Shown here piece by piece: positions 22,715 through 36,275 of a DNA stretch of 64,000 bases. Every line of letters begins with the position of its first letter. The first letter of the stretch is position 1. The DNA is from Thysanoteuthis rhombus. Taxonomy: Eukaryota; Mollusca; Cephalopoda; Oegopsida; Thysanoteuthidae. Under the pieces are notes generated by a model. That model saw nothing but the letters and a program-made list of their open reading frames with translations. It did not search any database and had not been told where the DNA came from. A program made the position numbers and the translations under genes. The stretch lies in contig OY735206.1 of assembly GCA_963457665.1 (NCBI GenBank), positions 55,877,984 to 55,941,983 of the forward strand. The letters are read 5' to 3'.

Positions 22715-25700
22715 AGGCTAAGATCAAGCCATGATTTTTTCCCTTTTTTATTCTTGAAATCAAATCATTTTTTCCGTTGGTAGTGATAATATATTCGTAT
22801 AGAACCGATTTCCTTGTTTCAAAACATATTGAAAGCATGTACATGACGTAATACTGTTGACTTTGGGCAAAAGCAATAAAGAGCTACGTAAACCTCAAAG
22901 GCAATTCTAAGATATCTTCAACATGGTGCAAAATATGGTGCTGGTTACTTTCGAATCAACTTAACATGAATTACGAATATCTTTACACTAGAGGATATTC
23001 GAAGCTGAAAATTTAAACAATTTGAACCGACACTACGATATACGTATTGTTTGGTGAACTAGACAATTGATTTCTGCTCGGTCGGAACTAATTTTCCAGT
23101 TTCTGCGCAGAACAATCGGGAATGGCTCTGTTCTCCCAAAGCAGTCTAAGAAATGTGATTTGGTTATTTCTTTAAATCTAGTAACTGTATGCATCTACCA
23201 GAGTCTCGTTAAGTCGTACTGAGCCATATAACAGAAGGTGGCCCATTACTGATAAGCACTGTCCATTCATATTGCACGATAACTTCGCCAGTCGTTGAAC
23301 GTGAAGTCTATCCTCTCTGGGGACTCGAATAATACGTTATTATACTAATGATTAACAGATATTTAATAAGCATGCCAATATGGGCAAAATTTAAGATTAT
23401 GAAATTAATATGGGTTGGTACCGTGCTAAAGCAAGAATGCACCCCTTGAGAATCAAACTCACTATATCTGTATCGTCTTAGCTAAACTGGTTTCCTGTTA
23501 CTCTGCAGTAGATAACTTTATTCATTATTATTACTTCTGAGTAATTTTATGTTGTATCCATTTTTTCCCTGGTTCGACCAATCTCCGGTGACAGCAACGA
23601 CTACGGTAAAAGCTTATCTATTGAATAATGACAATTTAACAGCTCTCTCTTTTAATGAATATATCCGATTCACGTGTCTCTGCTGGTCAGTAAGGTTTTG
23701 TAAGTCGTGTGAAAATAACTGTTGCCTAGTTATATTAGAATAATGAGATGTAGTTATTTAGAAGGAGTTGTATACATTAACCTGGGGGGTAGAAATAACC
23801 GTAGCTTTCTCTTTTTTAGTACCAATCGAAAAATAGGTAAATAGAGGAAAAATATGGGTACCTACGCAGCTTTCCACACGCTATTTTAGATAAGTGATTA
23901 GGATTTGAAAAATCGTTCTTAAATTTTTTCTTGTTTTTTAGGAAGAAAAATGTCCACATATTAGTCTGAAAGAGAAAAAAAACAACGCATTAATGATATC
24001 AAAAACCAGCTAGTTTTGATTCATCGTTTCTGTTGAGTTTTTTGTTTTTTTTCTTCTAAATTTTCCGTTTAAACATCAAGTGTGTCTTGACCTGTAGCGA
24101 TATGGAGGTGATACAAAGCTTTGGAAATATGGCAGTAGGAATTTAACATTATAAACGAAAACATAACTGTAATAAATATAGCTTGAAAATACTGGCTATA
24201 TGCTAATCGTGCAAGGAACGTTACTCTCAATTTTTGAAAAAAAAATTAACAAAGACAAAAATGAAAAAACAACAGAGTATTCAAGTTGACTTTGGGCCTT
24301 CGAAACTTACAAAACAAAGCTTCTACTGACCCACGCACCCATCCACCCAAAGTACAACAACAACCAAAAAAACAGAGATATTTTTTTTTCAATGATAGTA
24401 CTTGATCAGGACTGTAGAGAGTGCCCTTCCATCGACAACTTTCGCAACGGGTTCTACCCCAAAAACATTGAACAAAACATAATTTAGGGGGAAGGCAAGT
24501 AAGAAGCAAAAGGGACGACAGTTACTTGTTCTATATTTTGCTCCTTTCTTCTTTTTTTTCTTTTTTTTTTATTTACATATTATTCATTCATCTGTTAGCA
24601 TTACCACATCCAGTAATACGAATACTGATTCGTATGGAAGCCCTTCAAAATCGGAGACCACCGACGTAAAGACGGTGGATACATTGTTGAACTTATACTT
24701 CTTTTTTCGCAAGCTGTCGATTTCTGGTGAGTCAGTGAAGTATGCATAATGCATAGAGAAAGACACGGAGAAGGGAAGTCAAAAGGATTGATATATTTTC
24801 AAACGAAAAATTATACATGTATGAGCGAGATACTTTTTTTTCAAATACATATTTCTAAAATGTGTGGCAGGCTCGTCCGGCATGATATGCATGTGCATGT
24901 AAATGAGCTGATTTTATAGACTGACAAAGAGAAAATGCTTAGAGAATGGCTCGTTAATTTCCCACGTGGTACAGGGCCTTGGGTCATCTTCCCGATCGAT
25001 GATATTTACTGGGGAGTCGTTTTTCTGTTCAATCCATCTGTGCAATTATTTTTCAAATCGGTACAAATATATTTCCCCCAAATCTATCAGAAATATCTTA
25101 CTGCAATAAGTAAAAGGAAGAAAAAAATTAGAATGAAGATACATATTGGTTGTATAAAGATGTGATTTGCAATTCAGTGTTTGTTGCAAACAGTGATATA
25201 TCTAATAGCATGTCTGTGATCTTGACCTTAGACCATAAAAGCAATGATGAATATTTGGCTTGGGCACCTAGAGAGAAGATATTTTCTCAAACAATGTAAT
25301 GGGTTGAGTTACAATGCCTTCACACAAAGACATACCCCGAAGTCAAACATACCTGACAAAAATCAATGCATTTACAACTGAAATAACCTGCATGCAAGTG
25401 AGGTTCTACAAAACTTTGTGCATTAGACATGCATATACCGTTCACTGAAAGTCATATGATCCAATCGCAACTCTTTTCTCTACCATTTCTCTCATTGTCA
25501 CCCTATTAATTTCTTGTTATACTAGCTTTGATTTTTTTCTCTTTCATAAGTGCAATGATTTGCGATTGATCCAGCTTTGGTCATTAAACTTCTACTTTTC
25601 ATCCAAACTCGTAAAAAGCAAATGAGGCAATGTGACGTTCGCGAAAAAAAAAAAAATAAATAAAGGGATTATAATTTTGAGAGTTTAGTTTGATCTTCTA

Positions 25701-27965
25701 CTAACCCTGAAGGTTTTGTGACTCAATCAGTAGATTAATTGCCGTACATAAGCTGGTTACCAGATGTGGAAAAGTGTTCTGATCTGCGTTGTTTAGCCAC
25801 AGCCGTAGACTGACTAGTTGCAATGAAAAGTAAATAAAATTAGGATGAAAAAAATAATTGTCAGAATATGATAATGGTTCGACTGCAATAATGCAGAATA
25901 AAGAATTAGCTTTGGAGGAGATTTAAATTGATATCGTTTACCTTGCAATTTCGTCTTTCATGGACGATGCATTTACATGATTAAAGAATGTCTGATAATA
26001 ATGAAAAGAATACCTGAACATGGAAATTCCACCGAGGTTGAAAACGAAGATTATATATATTCTATTATCTCATGCCTGTGCACTTCTCTTAACCTAGGCC
26101 TGGATATTGTCACTCTCTCCCTCATCCTTTCCAATTTCCGTGGTTGATCAATAATATCATCTAAATGGTATAAAAACGTAGATCACTATCAAATTCTAAC
26201 CCCCTTACCCCTTAGTAAACTAACTTTATTCTCTGCCTCCTCCCTACATACACTCTTATCAAAATATCTAATATCTCTCTCTCCCTCTTTCTCTTTATAC
26301 TTTCAGTTAATTACTTAAATTATTTTTCTTCTCTCTTACGTCTAAAATAGTAGTATCTTAAATGAGATGAATAATATTCGATTAATTCCATTTATAGTAA
26401 TTAAATACGTGATATTAAATGAATAAGATGAGTGATATCTAAATTCACATGGCTCATAATAATGAAAATATTTTAGTGATGTTTTATTCTTTTATTTTTC
26501 AGTAAAAAAGTAATGCATTTCAATAAAGATTATTTTGCTAAACTTATACTTAACCCAGTTGTTTTTACGAAATTATAATTCTGTAATGTGACAAAAAGCG
26601 AACAAAAAAAAATTCTTTCGAAAAAAAAGTCTTATTCACGAAATATGTTACAAAAATCGTGTGATTGGCCAATCTTTTGTCCAGTCAGCTTGTCACACTC
26701 GTAAATGTGACAAGCATATCAATAAAATGATACTTTATAACGTATTTCAATACCACACAAAGAATATCAAAGAGCAGCATAGAAATAAAACTCGAAGAAA
26801 GTGGCAATAAAATCCTTCGTAACGAAATACTCAAATTCCACTTAATCTTTTATAATCTGTTGCACCTGCAGATATTTTGAACGAGACGATGTCGATTTTT
26901 AATGACGCTAGTTTTTGATAAATGATAATTTGATAACGACTGATATTGAATTGCGTCCCCTTCGTAGCGAAATACAAGAAGCAATGGGAAGCAATAAAGA
27001 TCTAAGGAAAAGTAAAATTTATAAACGGTTACCATTGTTTCAATCGATGAATTCCAAATGATTTTTGTGGAAGGGTGGCCAATAAGCTCTAAAAAATGCA
27101 ATTGATATTTTTGCTGGATCCACGCACCATCTTTTCCTTAGACAATGGTGCTGATAGAAGTAAGCGTTCTTTGAGTATTTTTAGTTCCTTGATTGTGCAC
27201 AACATTTGCCAATGAATATTTGATATCTTCATGATCATTTCCCACAACCTAAGTTTAATAATTTGTTTATAAAATGTGAGGTTGATTTGCACAGTAGATC
27301 AGAAGACGAGATCCCACCAGCTGCTACTCTGGAGACATTACTGTCTTATTCCTATCTAACCTATTTCACAGAGAGGATCTTTCTATACTAAGAGAATTTA
27401 CTTCAACCTGCAGTTGAATTTTTCTGATCAACAGTGCCCCGGTTTCCTTGGAGCATTTGTAGAAAATTGTGCATCATTCCAAATAGTAAAGGCGTGTTGT
27501 TTTTTTTAAAAGTTAGCCGCCAGAGTGTGTTCTTTCATTTTTATTCTCCCATTTTTCTTTCATTAATTTGTAGTCTTCGCTTTTTTCTATGTGATATTCA
27601 TTCAGTTCTGTAATTTAATTTCCATCATCTACATTATCTAACCCCGAGAGCGGTCAGTTTTCGCCGACATCTTTATTTGATAATTCTTATATACATTTCC
27701 AGCAAAAATCTATAAACCATTTCCACTCGATATTCTCTTTCCCATCTTTACAGTCGTATAAGAATGATCGTTTTGATATTTCTTATGTCATGATACAGAG
27801 AAAAAAATCGTTTTGCTCCTATGCAGTGTTACTTACGAAAAATGAAATATCTTTACACCCATGAAAGTAAAGCCCCATTTCATGGGAATACTCTTATACA
27901 AAGAAAACAAAATTCCTGCCACTCTATGGGTATATCATGAACCAAATTACATAAACACACTCACA
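22715..27965. other. Long featureless AT-rich stretch
   Basis: No coding exon or repeat family found elsewhere in the window was recognised, apart from the weak SINE-like piece at 23425-23505. A pyrimidine-rich run covers about 26080-26350. This is the longest stretch here without an obvious transposon relic. Confidence 0.4.
23425..23505 (-). repeat. Possible tRNA-derived SINE fragment
   Basis: On the minus strand AACCAGTTTAGCTAAGACG is followed by GAGTTTGATTCTCAAGG, spaced like A and B boxes. The match is weaker than at 11668 or 29945. Confidence 0.35.
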
Positions 27966-27970
27966 AAGAA

Positions 27971-28020
<50 letters not shown>
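27971..28020. repeat. (GATA)n microsatellite
   Basis: About twelve perfect ATAG units. Confidence 0.97.
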
Positions 28021-28195
28021 TAAAGCTGTTACGAATATTTATAACGCAAAAACAACACTGATTAAAAAAGAAATAGAAACCATTTTCGTTGGGCGTCGTT
28101 GGGACTTGCTTGGATGACATCTGACGGATAGCAGTCATTGGAAATCAAGATGGAAACCAAGAAAGATGTGCGTGTGTGAGTTTGTATTTGCACAT

Positions 28196-28210
28196 GTGTG
28201 TTTGTGTGTA

Positions 28211-28242
<32 letters not shown>
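28196..28242. repeat. (GT)n microsatellite
   Basis: Interrupted then perfect GT repeats within a GT-rich stretch. Confidence 0.9.
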
Positions 28243-28245
<3 letters not shown>

Positions 28246-28869
28246 ATGTGCGTCACTGTATTTTTGTACTTGTTTTTATCCTTAGATGTCATTAGGGGAG
28301 TTTAGTCTTGACTACCTCCAGTCATAAAGATCATTTTTTATTGTGACAGCTATTATATGAATATTGATTATTTTTTTTCCAGATTGTCAAAAGTGCCATA
28401 TTTTGATTTATTGTTCCCAGCATTGAAGATAGGGGAAGATATGCAACATTTTCAGTGTATGATGACATTTTTTATGCATAAATAAAAGGGAAATGATGGA
28501 CTGGAAATATTGAGATAACACAAGCAGAGCTCAGTAAGAGATACTCAAAGAGTTCTCTGGAGAGAACGAGAAACTGGACATCGTGGTACAAGCTGGAAAA
28601 AAATTGGAACGATAAAAAAAACTATATTTAGATCGAGTAAATGAGATGAATGCAAGGAAAAAAAAAACGAAAAACAATTGTGAAAAACACAAATGGGAAA
28701 AAATTGACCAAACATTTTAAGAATTGAGAGTGGATCGAAGGAAAGCGGTCAAATGTACGAAAACATCCCTTTGATTGAAAATATAGTAAATTTTTTCGTA
28801 GTTTTTTTTCCTTTCTTATTTTTGCATTCTTGATTATTTCGAATCACCTATTTTCACATTTCAGCCATC

Positions 28870-28985
28870 AATCAAACACTGCAAACCAAAACTGTCACCA
28901 AAACTCTCGATTTCTTCAGTTTTCAAATTGGTCTAGCTGATTAGCTATGTGTGCACCAATGAAGTTACAGAGCTGAGAATTCAAA
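28870..28985 (+). repeat. Dispersed repeat family C, copy 3
   Basis: It aligns with 4590-4735 through AACCAAAAC, TGTCACC, TTTCTTCAGTTTTCAA, GGTCTAGCTGATTAGCTATG and the following TGC, after which similarity fades. Confidence 0.6.
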
Positions 28986-29509
28986 CATTTACACAATATC
29001 ACATCTAGAAAGATTCCACCCACTTTTTTTTAACCCTCCATGAATACATTTTCATTTAAGAAGTGAATTTGAATTTTAAGTTTATGCTAAATTGGAACTT
29101 TGATTTGTATCTGGTAGCATTCACGTTTAAAAAAAAATTAGACTTTTTTTTATGAACATTGCCCTTCCAAAGGGGAGTGAGGCGACTTATTCATTGATCA
29201 CCAGTTTTTTCATTTTTTTTATTGATCCCCCCATCACGAGATACTCCCAAGAGACGCCAGTTTCTGTTGAACGGACTTGTTCATTAAAAAAATTGTTATT
29301 TATCTATTCATTGGAAAAAATGCTCTCATGAAGGAAGCCTGTTCGCCTACAAAGAAATCTTTCGGAATGCAGGGTTCTATTTGAGCTCAGACAACGATCT
29401 GGAAAACTAATGGGAATTAGCATAATTGTTTAACTCATCAAACAGGGCGAGTGAAAACTCACTAAGCCCCGCTTGAGCTTTTACAAAGTTGCTGCATTTG
29501 AACAACGAA

Positions 29510-29590
29510 TGGGGATCGAACATGGAACACCAGCTAATTAGACATTGAGACTTGCTTGTTGATAATTGTGCTACCGTAGGCGGTTGTTTT
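29510..29590 (-). repeat. tRNA-derived SINE-like fragment
   Basis: On the minus strand TACGGTAGCACAATTATCAA is followed by CATGTTCGATCCCC, a good B box, about 40 bp later. No acceptor stem is apparent. Confidence 0.5.
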
Positions 29591-29944
29591 TTTTTCTAAA
29601 TTGTTCCTTCTTTTCTTAAGTCTCCCACAAGTACTAGAAATGTCATTGGAATATGGAGAAGGTAATATCGATGTTCCATCTGTATGGCCGTTTTCATTCT
29701 CCTTTATTTGACTTGAGCAATTTATACTCCATTCCTGGCTTGCGATGCCCGTTACCAGACATGTACTGAGTCCGCGGCCAGGTACTTACGACGCTGGACA
29801 GAAAAGTTGGATTTTAATTTATGCTTTTTTTTATCTGCCTACTAGATTGGTTGCCAAACAAGGCTAAAGAATCTGAACTACCCAGCTCATTGCTTGAGAA
29901 AGAATGGATTCGATCCTTTCTCAAGGGTATTAATGCAGACTGGA

Positions 29945-30030
29945 TATAAAATAACAAAGGTTGAAGTTCGAACCTGACTAGCCAATTCCATTTCACGGAT
30001 TGCTAACCGTTAGGCAACCTGCACCTTCAC
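29945..30030 (-). repeat. tRNA-derived SINE fragment
   Basis: On the minus strand GGTTGCCTAACGGTTAGCAA (a strong A box) is followed by GTCAGGTTCGAACTTC (a strong B box), in tRNA-like order and spacing. This is one of the clearest tRNA-like heads in the window; the rest of the SINE was not delimited. Confidence 0.6.
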
Positions 30031-30630
30031 ATGAACAATGATTGTCCGAGTTATTCGTGACCCGTACACTTAGACGCTCACCTTTCCATTCTTGATTTTC
30101 TCCTTCTACCATTACACTCGCTGAACTTAGTTTCACTGGAGGGTGAATTTCCGGAAATAGGAGAAACTTGAATGTTGGTTTGATTAGTACAGGCAATTAT
30201 CACCGAGATAAATGAGTAGATGGAACAGATGCTTGGTTAGACACATTTCATTGACTTGAAATGAACCTGTTGTAATTATGAAGTCATTTAGGCAGTATTA
30301 TTTGGCAGTTGAACTACATAAACATGTCTAGGTATCTTGGCATCATGTAGGAGGATTTGCAGAAGGTTTTCGGCAATTATGGGACTCTTCAACGGTAGAT
30401 TTATGAACACAATATAATCCTGCACCCTCGTAAGGAAGTTAAACGTTGAAATGTGATGTGCACACAGCCAACCCCACCTTTTGAACCCAGGGTCTACGTC
30501 TTATGGTTGCACGAATACAAAAGGAGACCTCAAAGTTGTAGGTCTGACAGGAGTTTTCTTCTTTGGCTAGATGTTCAAGCTATACAAGGGTTCTGCAACC
30601 CCATCGCTTTTCAAATGAGTGACCAAAAAG

Positions 30631-31262
30631 CATCATCATCATCATCATCATCGTCTTTTATCGTCCGTCGTTGTACCTTCCAAAAGATTTGCCACTGTTC
30701 TCTATCGTACGCGTTGTAGAGTAAATACATTCTGAATTTGTCTTTTTCGTCTTTCCAGTTGGTAATATGCCGGCTTTGGTGGCGCTTGTGATCTCTGGAG
30801 ATCCATGTTGTGAGTCGTGATGTCCATCGGTTGTCTGCCATCCTTACAACATGGCCTACCCATTGCCATATGAATTCTATGGATTCTATGGTGTCTCAAA
30901 CTCCTGTTTCCTCCTTGATATACTGCACTCTATAGTACTCTCTCCATGTGAGCTTCAGCATAATTCTCCCATGTGCATGTTGCATACTTCTCAGTGTGCA
31001 GGCCAGTCTCTTAGATAGGTTCCATGTTTCAGCTCTATAAGTGACTATCGGGAGGATGCATTGGTTGTGTACTCTCTTTTGTGGGATTAATGGGATCGTC
31101 TTGTTTTTGAAAGTTGAGCTTGCTCCCCTGAAGGCTTGCCAACCTGGAGTGATTTTCCGCTTGATTTCTTCTTTTGGGGATATCATGGAGTTTTGTTGTC
31201 CAAGGTAGATGTAGCCGTCTACTTTCTCAGTATGGCATGGCTTGAATCCCCAATTTTAGATT
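30631..31262 (-). mobile_element. RTE-clade LINE copy 7 with (ATC)n tail
   Basis: From right to left (5' to 3') it carries EEIKRKITPGWQAF, the KNKTIPLIPQKRVHNQCI and TYRAETWNLSKRL blocks, GRIMLKLTWREY, YIKEETGV, then NRWTSRLTTWISRDH and KDEKDKFRMYL. It ends in eight or so perfect ATC units (30631-30654). Two long overlapping minus-strand frames cover it. It is one of the better-preserved copies of this family here. Confidence 0.92.
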
Positions 31263-31264
31263 CC

Positions 31265-32960
31265 CAGCATAGATATTTGCTAACACAGATTCCAGGTACG
31301 AAATAGCTAGTTTCGGTGTTTAATTATTTTTTCCTACAGCTGGAAATATTTTCTTGTTAATGCACAAGGTACTGAAACTAGACAGTTAAATGAAAGAGTC
31401 GTCTTATAATCAGTGGGCTGCGATAAGGAAATTCTAAAATTCTGCCTTCGTTTGCCATATTTAATTGTTGTCGACGTTATAATACAGCCATCACTATGGC
31501 TTTTTGATTAGTTCCGAGACATCATAATGCAATCAGAAGAAACGAATGAACGTTCATGAATTATCTGAATGAACCTAACCATGATAACACGGATTACATA
31601 CATAGTGAGTCATTTCTTAGATAGCTTTTGAGATAACATCACCTGAACATATTCAAGACTAGAACACCCCGGTTAAAAAAGGAAAATAAAACAAAATACT
31701 AAAACAAAAAACAAAACAAAACAAAAGATATCCAAGAAATACTTGTTGTAGAAATTCAACAAGTACATGAGAAAAAAGAGTTAAATGTGGTATGTAAGAC
31801 TAATCTCTTAAAATTGAAAGCTGCTTGGAAATTAGCTGTTTAACGTTGCATTTACCCGAAAAGAATGCAAAAGAGTAGTTCAAGAAACCAAATAAGCACG
31901 CTTTAGTGAGGTACGGGTAGCAGACCATTACCGGCGTAGTGGTTGCTAACTTGACTCAGTGTTTGACAATTATGGCTTTTTACCTTACAAAACAAAATAG
32001 CAAATAGTAAGCCTGTCTTATGTGTAAGATTTTTGTTTTTGAACTAATCAAACCCAGGAGGAAGCCAGGATTTTAAATGCTGTGTTCTATAAAAAAAAAT
32101 GTTTCCACCCATTTGATCCAGGGTTCAGTTGGGCTTGGAATAGATGGATAGGGATAGTTGACTTTAGTTTCAACCCAAAAGCATGAATATTTAGTCATGA
32201 AAAGCAAAAAAAAAAAAAACCCTCCCCCCCCCCAAAATAAGAATTAGAGAATGATGAATATAAGCTAAATAAATACATGTATTCAACGGTTGCAAACCAG
32301 AATTCATCCATTTTTTTTAATAATTAGATTAAACATGGAGAGGTCTGGCGAATCTTTACGGGGAAGGTTTCTGTGCAACGAAGCATGCATAAAAATATAA
32401 TACTGATGATTAATGCTAAACGTAAAAATCAAACTGATTCCCATCCAGTTCCTGAACCAAATTATCTGATGCAAAAAACTGGTGTTTAAATTATCATCAT
32501 ATATCATATGATTACAGGAATTTAAGAGTGGAATCAACATATGTAGCAGTTCCATGCGAAACAAGCAAGGTCTTTCATGACAGTTGCATGAGTAATCCGA
32601 GTTTACTATCTCATTATGAATAGGAACCGTGGGGAGCTCTCAGATCTGCGCAAATTAATTAGTTTCCTGGTAGGATGTGACTTGAACGTTATAGCTCTCA
32701 TCCTTCAAACCAAATATTTACTTGCACAGACAGGGGGGGGAGCTGGTAGTAGGGTCCAAAAGATAGTGTTCCATTGAAGTGTTTAGAAGATGCATTATTT
32801 TACTTTCTTTTCCATCAAATTTGGATAAATCTTGAAAATGAATGCCAACAATGGCTTCTAGACCTTAGCAATATGACTGCGTGGTAACATATTGGTTACT
32901 GTTAGTGGGAGTCAGGATATAACTTCTTTTTTTTTTTACAAAAGACAAAAATTTGGAAAA
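31265..32960. other. AT-rich stretch, nothing firmly recognised
   Basis: Weak tRNA-like A-box sequence occurs near 31930-31960 (GTAGTGGTTGCTAACTTG), without a convincing B box. There are A-rich runs at 31675-31730 and 32200-32240. Confidence 0.4.
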
Positions 32961-32964
32961 TAAT

Positions 32965-32967
<3 letters not shown>

Positions 32968-33000
<33 letters not shown>

Positions 33001-33790
33001 GTTACCATCCGTCACTGGATATAGATCTTTCCCAAGATTCGCCAGACGTCTCTATCATTGACATCATAGAGCCAATACTAGTTTTTCATATGGTCTCATG
33101 GGATTTATGTTGCAAATCGAGATGTCCAGCAGTTGTCTGACATCCTTGCAAAATGCCCGGCCCATTGCCATTTGAGTTTTCAAACAGTTCCTATGATGTC
33201 TTAGACCCCTGTCCCTTCTTTGATATACAGTGCTGTTTTCTGATCCCTCCATATGAGGGTGATGATAATTCTGTCCTGTTTCCGTTGAATGGTTTTTGAG
33301 GCTCAATCTTTTTGCTTGATGGTGTGTTTCAGCTCCATAGTTTATTATTGGTAAAATAAATTGGTTGTACACCTTTCTTTTTGGAACAAGCGGGATTATC
33401 TTGTTCTTGAAAGTTGAGCTTGCTTACTGGACACTTGTCAACCTAATGTGTTTTTTTGCTTCATTTCTTCTTTTTTCGTGATGACTTCATTGAGACTCGC
33501 TGATTTAGGTAAATGTTGTGGTATACTTTTTCCCGCTCTGCATTTTCAATTTCGAATATTGTGTCATTGTCACCAACATGTTTGTTGTACATGACATTTA
33601 TTTTGTTGAAGTTAATGCTGAGGCCAACGTCCTTGTTTACCTCATTGAATTCGTCCAATATTTTTGGAGATCTTGAAAGTTCTTCGCAACTTCGCAAAGG
33701 GTACGATGTCGTCAGCAAATCTGAGGATATTTGAGGATTTTCTGATTGAAATTTTTACGAAGCCTTTGATGTTGGAGAAATTCATTGTCA
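32968..33790 (-). mobile_element. RTE-clade LINE copy 8 retaining the RT catalytic box
   Basis: The (ATC)n tail is at 32968-33001. Upstream on the minus strand lie the tail blocks, with an internal deletion of the RWRDEL part. They are preceded by the YHNIYLNQRVSMKSSRKKKK zone, the DVGLSINFNKINVMYNKHV zone and, at 33708-33719, the reverse transcriptase motif FADD in the context SNILRFADDIVPFAK. This reaches further 5' than any other RTE copy here and confirms the family assignment. The ORF is split by frame changes. Confidence 0.92.
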
Positions 33791-33999
33791 GCTTTACTGT
33801 TTTGAAGCCAGAGATTTTATCACGCTGGAAACTGCAAAATTCCAGGATGTTGGCATAATATCTCAAAAAGTCTAGGAAAATATTCTGATGATTAATAAAT
33901 ACTGCACTAAATACCCAATCATGCCTAATTACTACCCAGAAAAAATAGAAAGATAAATAAATTGAAATCAGCAACTTATTTGGTACCACTTTTAATGCT

Positions 34000-34545
34000 G
34001 TTGGAAAAAAAGGGTCAGTTTTGAAAAGGCCGGATGCTGATGTAGAAAAAATGGTCAAGATAATGTCGAAAGGGGTTGATGTATAATGAGGAGATAATCA
34101 AGTGTTAATGTTAGAAAAAAAAAGCAGGGATAATCCCCTGAAAGATGATAGGGTCAAATGTAAAAAAGAAGGGTCCGATGTTAAAAAAGGACAAACAAAA
34201 AAACAAAAAACAAAAAAAAAAACGATTGACAGTGTAAAAGGAGAGGTATCATCTTAAAAAAGTATGTTTGAAAAAAAAAATCCATCCCAGATTGTCAACA
34301 CTTAAGATAAAAAAAACAACAACAAAAAAAAACAACATTGATTTTGACCCCAAAAGTGTGAACAAAAGTTTGTTTCGATATCAAAACCTAAACAATTTGA
34401 CCCCACTGCCAAGGTGAAAGAAATTTCCCCTGTTCAACCCCCTAGAAAGCAAAAAAAAAAAGTTTTCTCTTTATTTTGACTCCTTCAAAATGCAATAAAC
34501 ATTCCCTTTTACTTTTGACACCTAAAAGCGAGAAAAGATTTCACT
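34000..34545. repeat. Decayed short-unit array present in both orientations
   Basis: In the left half (about 34010-34210) variants of GGGTCAAATGTTAAAAAAG recur at roughly 18-25 bp intervals. In the right half (about 34330-34540) variants of TTTTGACCCCAAAAG recur, which are the reverse complement in kind. An A-rich core lies between. The units are very degenerate. Confidence 0.5.
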
Positions 34546-34839
34546 ATTCAAGGTATCCATGCACAACTAATGAACATAGCAATATGAAACATGTTAAAAA
34601 AAAAAAACAAAAAAACTTTTGCTCTCTTCTGAATAAAGAACAAAATCGAAGTCACATTTCCTAGAATCGATTAGAGAAAAAAGAATGAAAAATATTCTTC
34701 TATTACCCCATCAAAAAGTATCTTTACCATCGATGAATGATCATGTAAATCCCCGCCCCTGAATTAATCCCCCTTAAGAAACAAATTATAGCCGGTGGTT
34801 TCCAAATTTCGATTTGATGAAATCACTTTCCGAAAATGA

Positions 34840-34945
34840 AATTTGTACCAACAGAAAATATCATGGATTTGTATCTAGTAGTTTTTGTTGTAGGCAAGTG
34901 GATACAGAGAGACAGGCGAGGAATTACAATAATTTTTTCACCAGT
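34840..34945 (+). repeat. Dispersed repeat family F, copy
   Basis: It shares ATTTGTACCAA, ATCATGGATTTGTAT, GTTTTTGTTGTAGGCAAGTG and an ACAGAGAGACAG end with 10715-10870. Confidence 0.5.
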
Positions 34946-35589
34946 TGTTAATAAGTAATTTGTAATGAAAAAATGCTCAAGGTTTTTTGAATACACCTTA
35001 AATATTATTTCATACGATGAGTTAATAATGAGCGAAAAATTATTGTTTTATAAGCGAAAGAATTCTATGCACGTAAGTAGGTATAGCAGTAACAGGTTTG
35101 GCAAGCAGAGCAAACAGAATCAACAAAACGACTCCTCATTCTGATTGAAGAAGTTCAATTTCAATCAAATTCAGTATTTTGGGGAATGTATGAATCAAAT
35201 CCTCCCTGAACTTTGTCAAATATAAATCAGATGGAATATCTTGTCTATGGTATTCAACTGTGATTGACAAAATAAAAAAAATGTGGGCGAGTGAACATTT
35301 GGGTAAACTAGACATGCACGAGTGCTCCCTCTGACGTGGCAGTGGCAGCAAGAATGCTGTTACACCATTGTCAACCTTTATGTGGTTCAGTCATTCAATA
35401 TGGAAGAAAATAGAGGGAGAACTTGCGTGATAAAATGAATGGGAGTGAAATGAAAGTATCCAACCAGTGCGCAGAGCGACAGTGGGATTATTTTATAACC
35501 AGCAACCTTTTTCTTGTTTGAGAGAAAACTCATTTAAATGTGTGCTTTACAAGAGGCTACGTTCTGAATTTGCAATTAAGATTACTAAT

Positions 35590-36055
35590 CCTCAAAAGAG
35601 AAAGAAAAAAAACGAACAGTCACTTTCGGATGGCAAGCCTTCGGTAGAACAAGCTAAACCTCCAAGAACAAGAAAATCTCATTAGTACCTGAGAGAAAAG
35701 TATGCAACCAGCGCATCTTCTCAATAGATACTCATCGAGCTGAAACATGGAACCTAACCAAAAACTGGCCTGCAAACTGAGAAACATGCAACGTGCACAT
35801 GAGGCAATCATGCTAAACCTCTCATGGAGAGACCATAAAACAGCACAGTATATTGGTCTGATATATCATATCATCATAAACCATTAAAAAAACTCAAATG
35901 GCAATCGACTGGTCATATCGCAAAAATGGCTGACAACCGATGGACATCGCGACTCACAACATGGATCTCAAGGGAGTAAACCTAGAGTCGACGAGGCCGG
36001 CTGAATATGAGATGGCGAAACGAACTGGACAGATTCAGAGATCATTTGCTCAGAT
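35590..36055 (+). mobile_element. RTE-clade LINE copy 9
   Basis: Plus-strand blocks in order: an EIK-like start, KVCNQRIFSIDTHRAETWNL, NMQRAHEAIMLNLSWRDH, then KLKWQSTGHIAKMADNRW, TSRLTTWIS and an N.RWRNELDRF end. The last codons and the trinucleotide tail are absent. Confidence 0.87.
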
Positions 36056-36212
36056 ATTGGTTCAAAAAGCAATAACTAGACATTAACATGATTTAATAGC
36101 GAGCAAGGTTTTGCCATAGAAAACCTATAAAGATCCCCGTGTCTTGTGCTTGAAGTTGAGTTATCTGTAAGGCTATGGTTTTGGTTACCAGGGTATATCC
36201 CGAGTTAAACTC

Positions 36213-36214
36213 CA

Positions 36215-36272
<58 letters not shown>

Positions 36273-36275
36273 GTT
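36213..36275. repeat. (TTA)n microsatellite at the 3' end of R4/Dong-type copy B
   Basis: About 19 nearly perfect TTA units. On the minus strand this is (TAA)n placed exactly at the end of the LINE 3' UTR. Confidence 0.95.

Noticed and set aside
26850-27292. Two adjoining minus-strand frames as a transposase
   Set aside because: A few words looked transposon-like but no catalytic motif or terminal repeat was found.
27971-28020. Regularly spaced repeats as a CRISPR array
   Set aside because: Perfect tetranucleotide units without spacers; a microsatellite in eukaryotic DNA.
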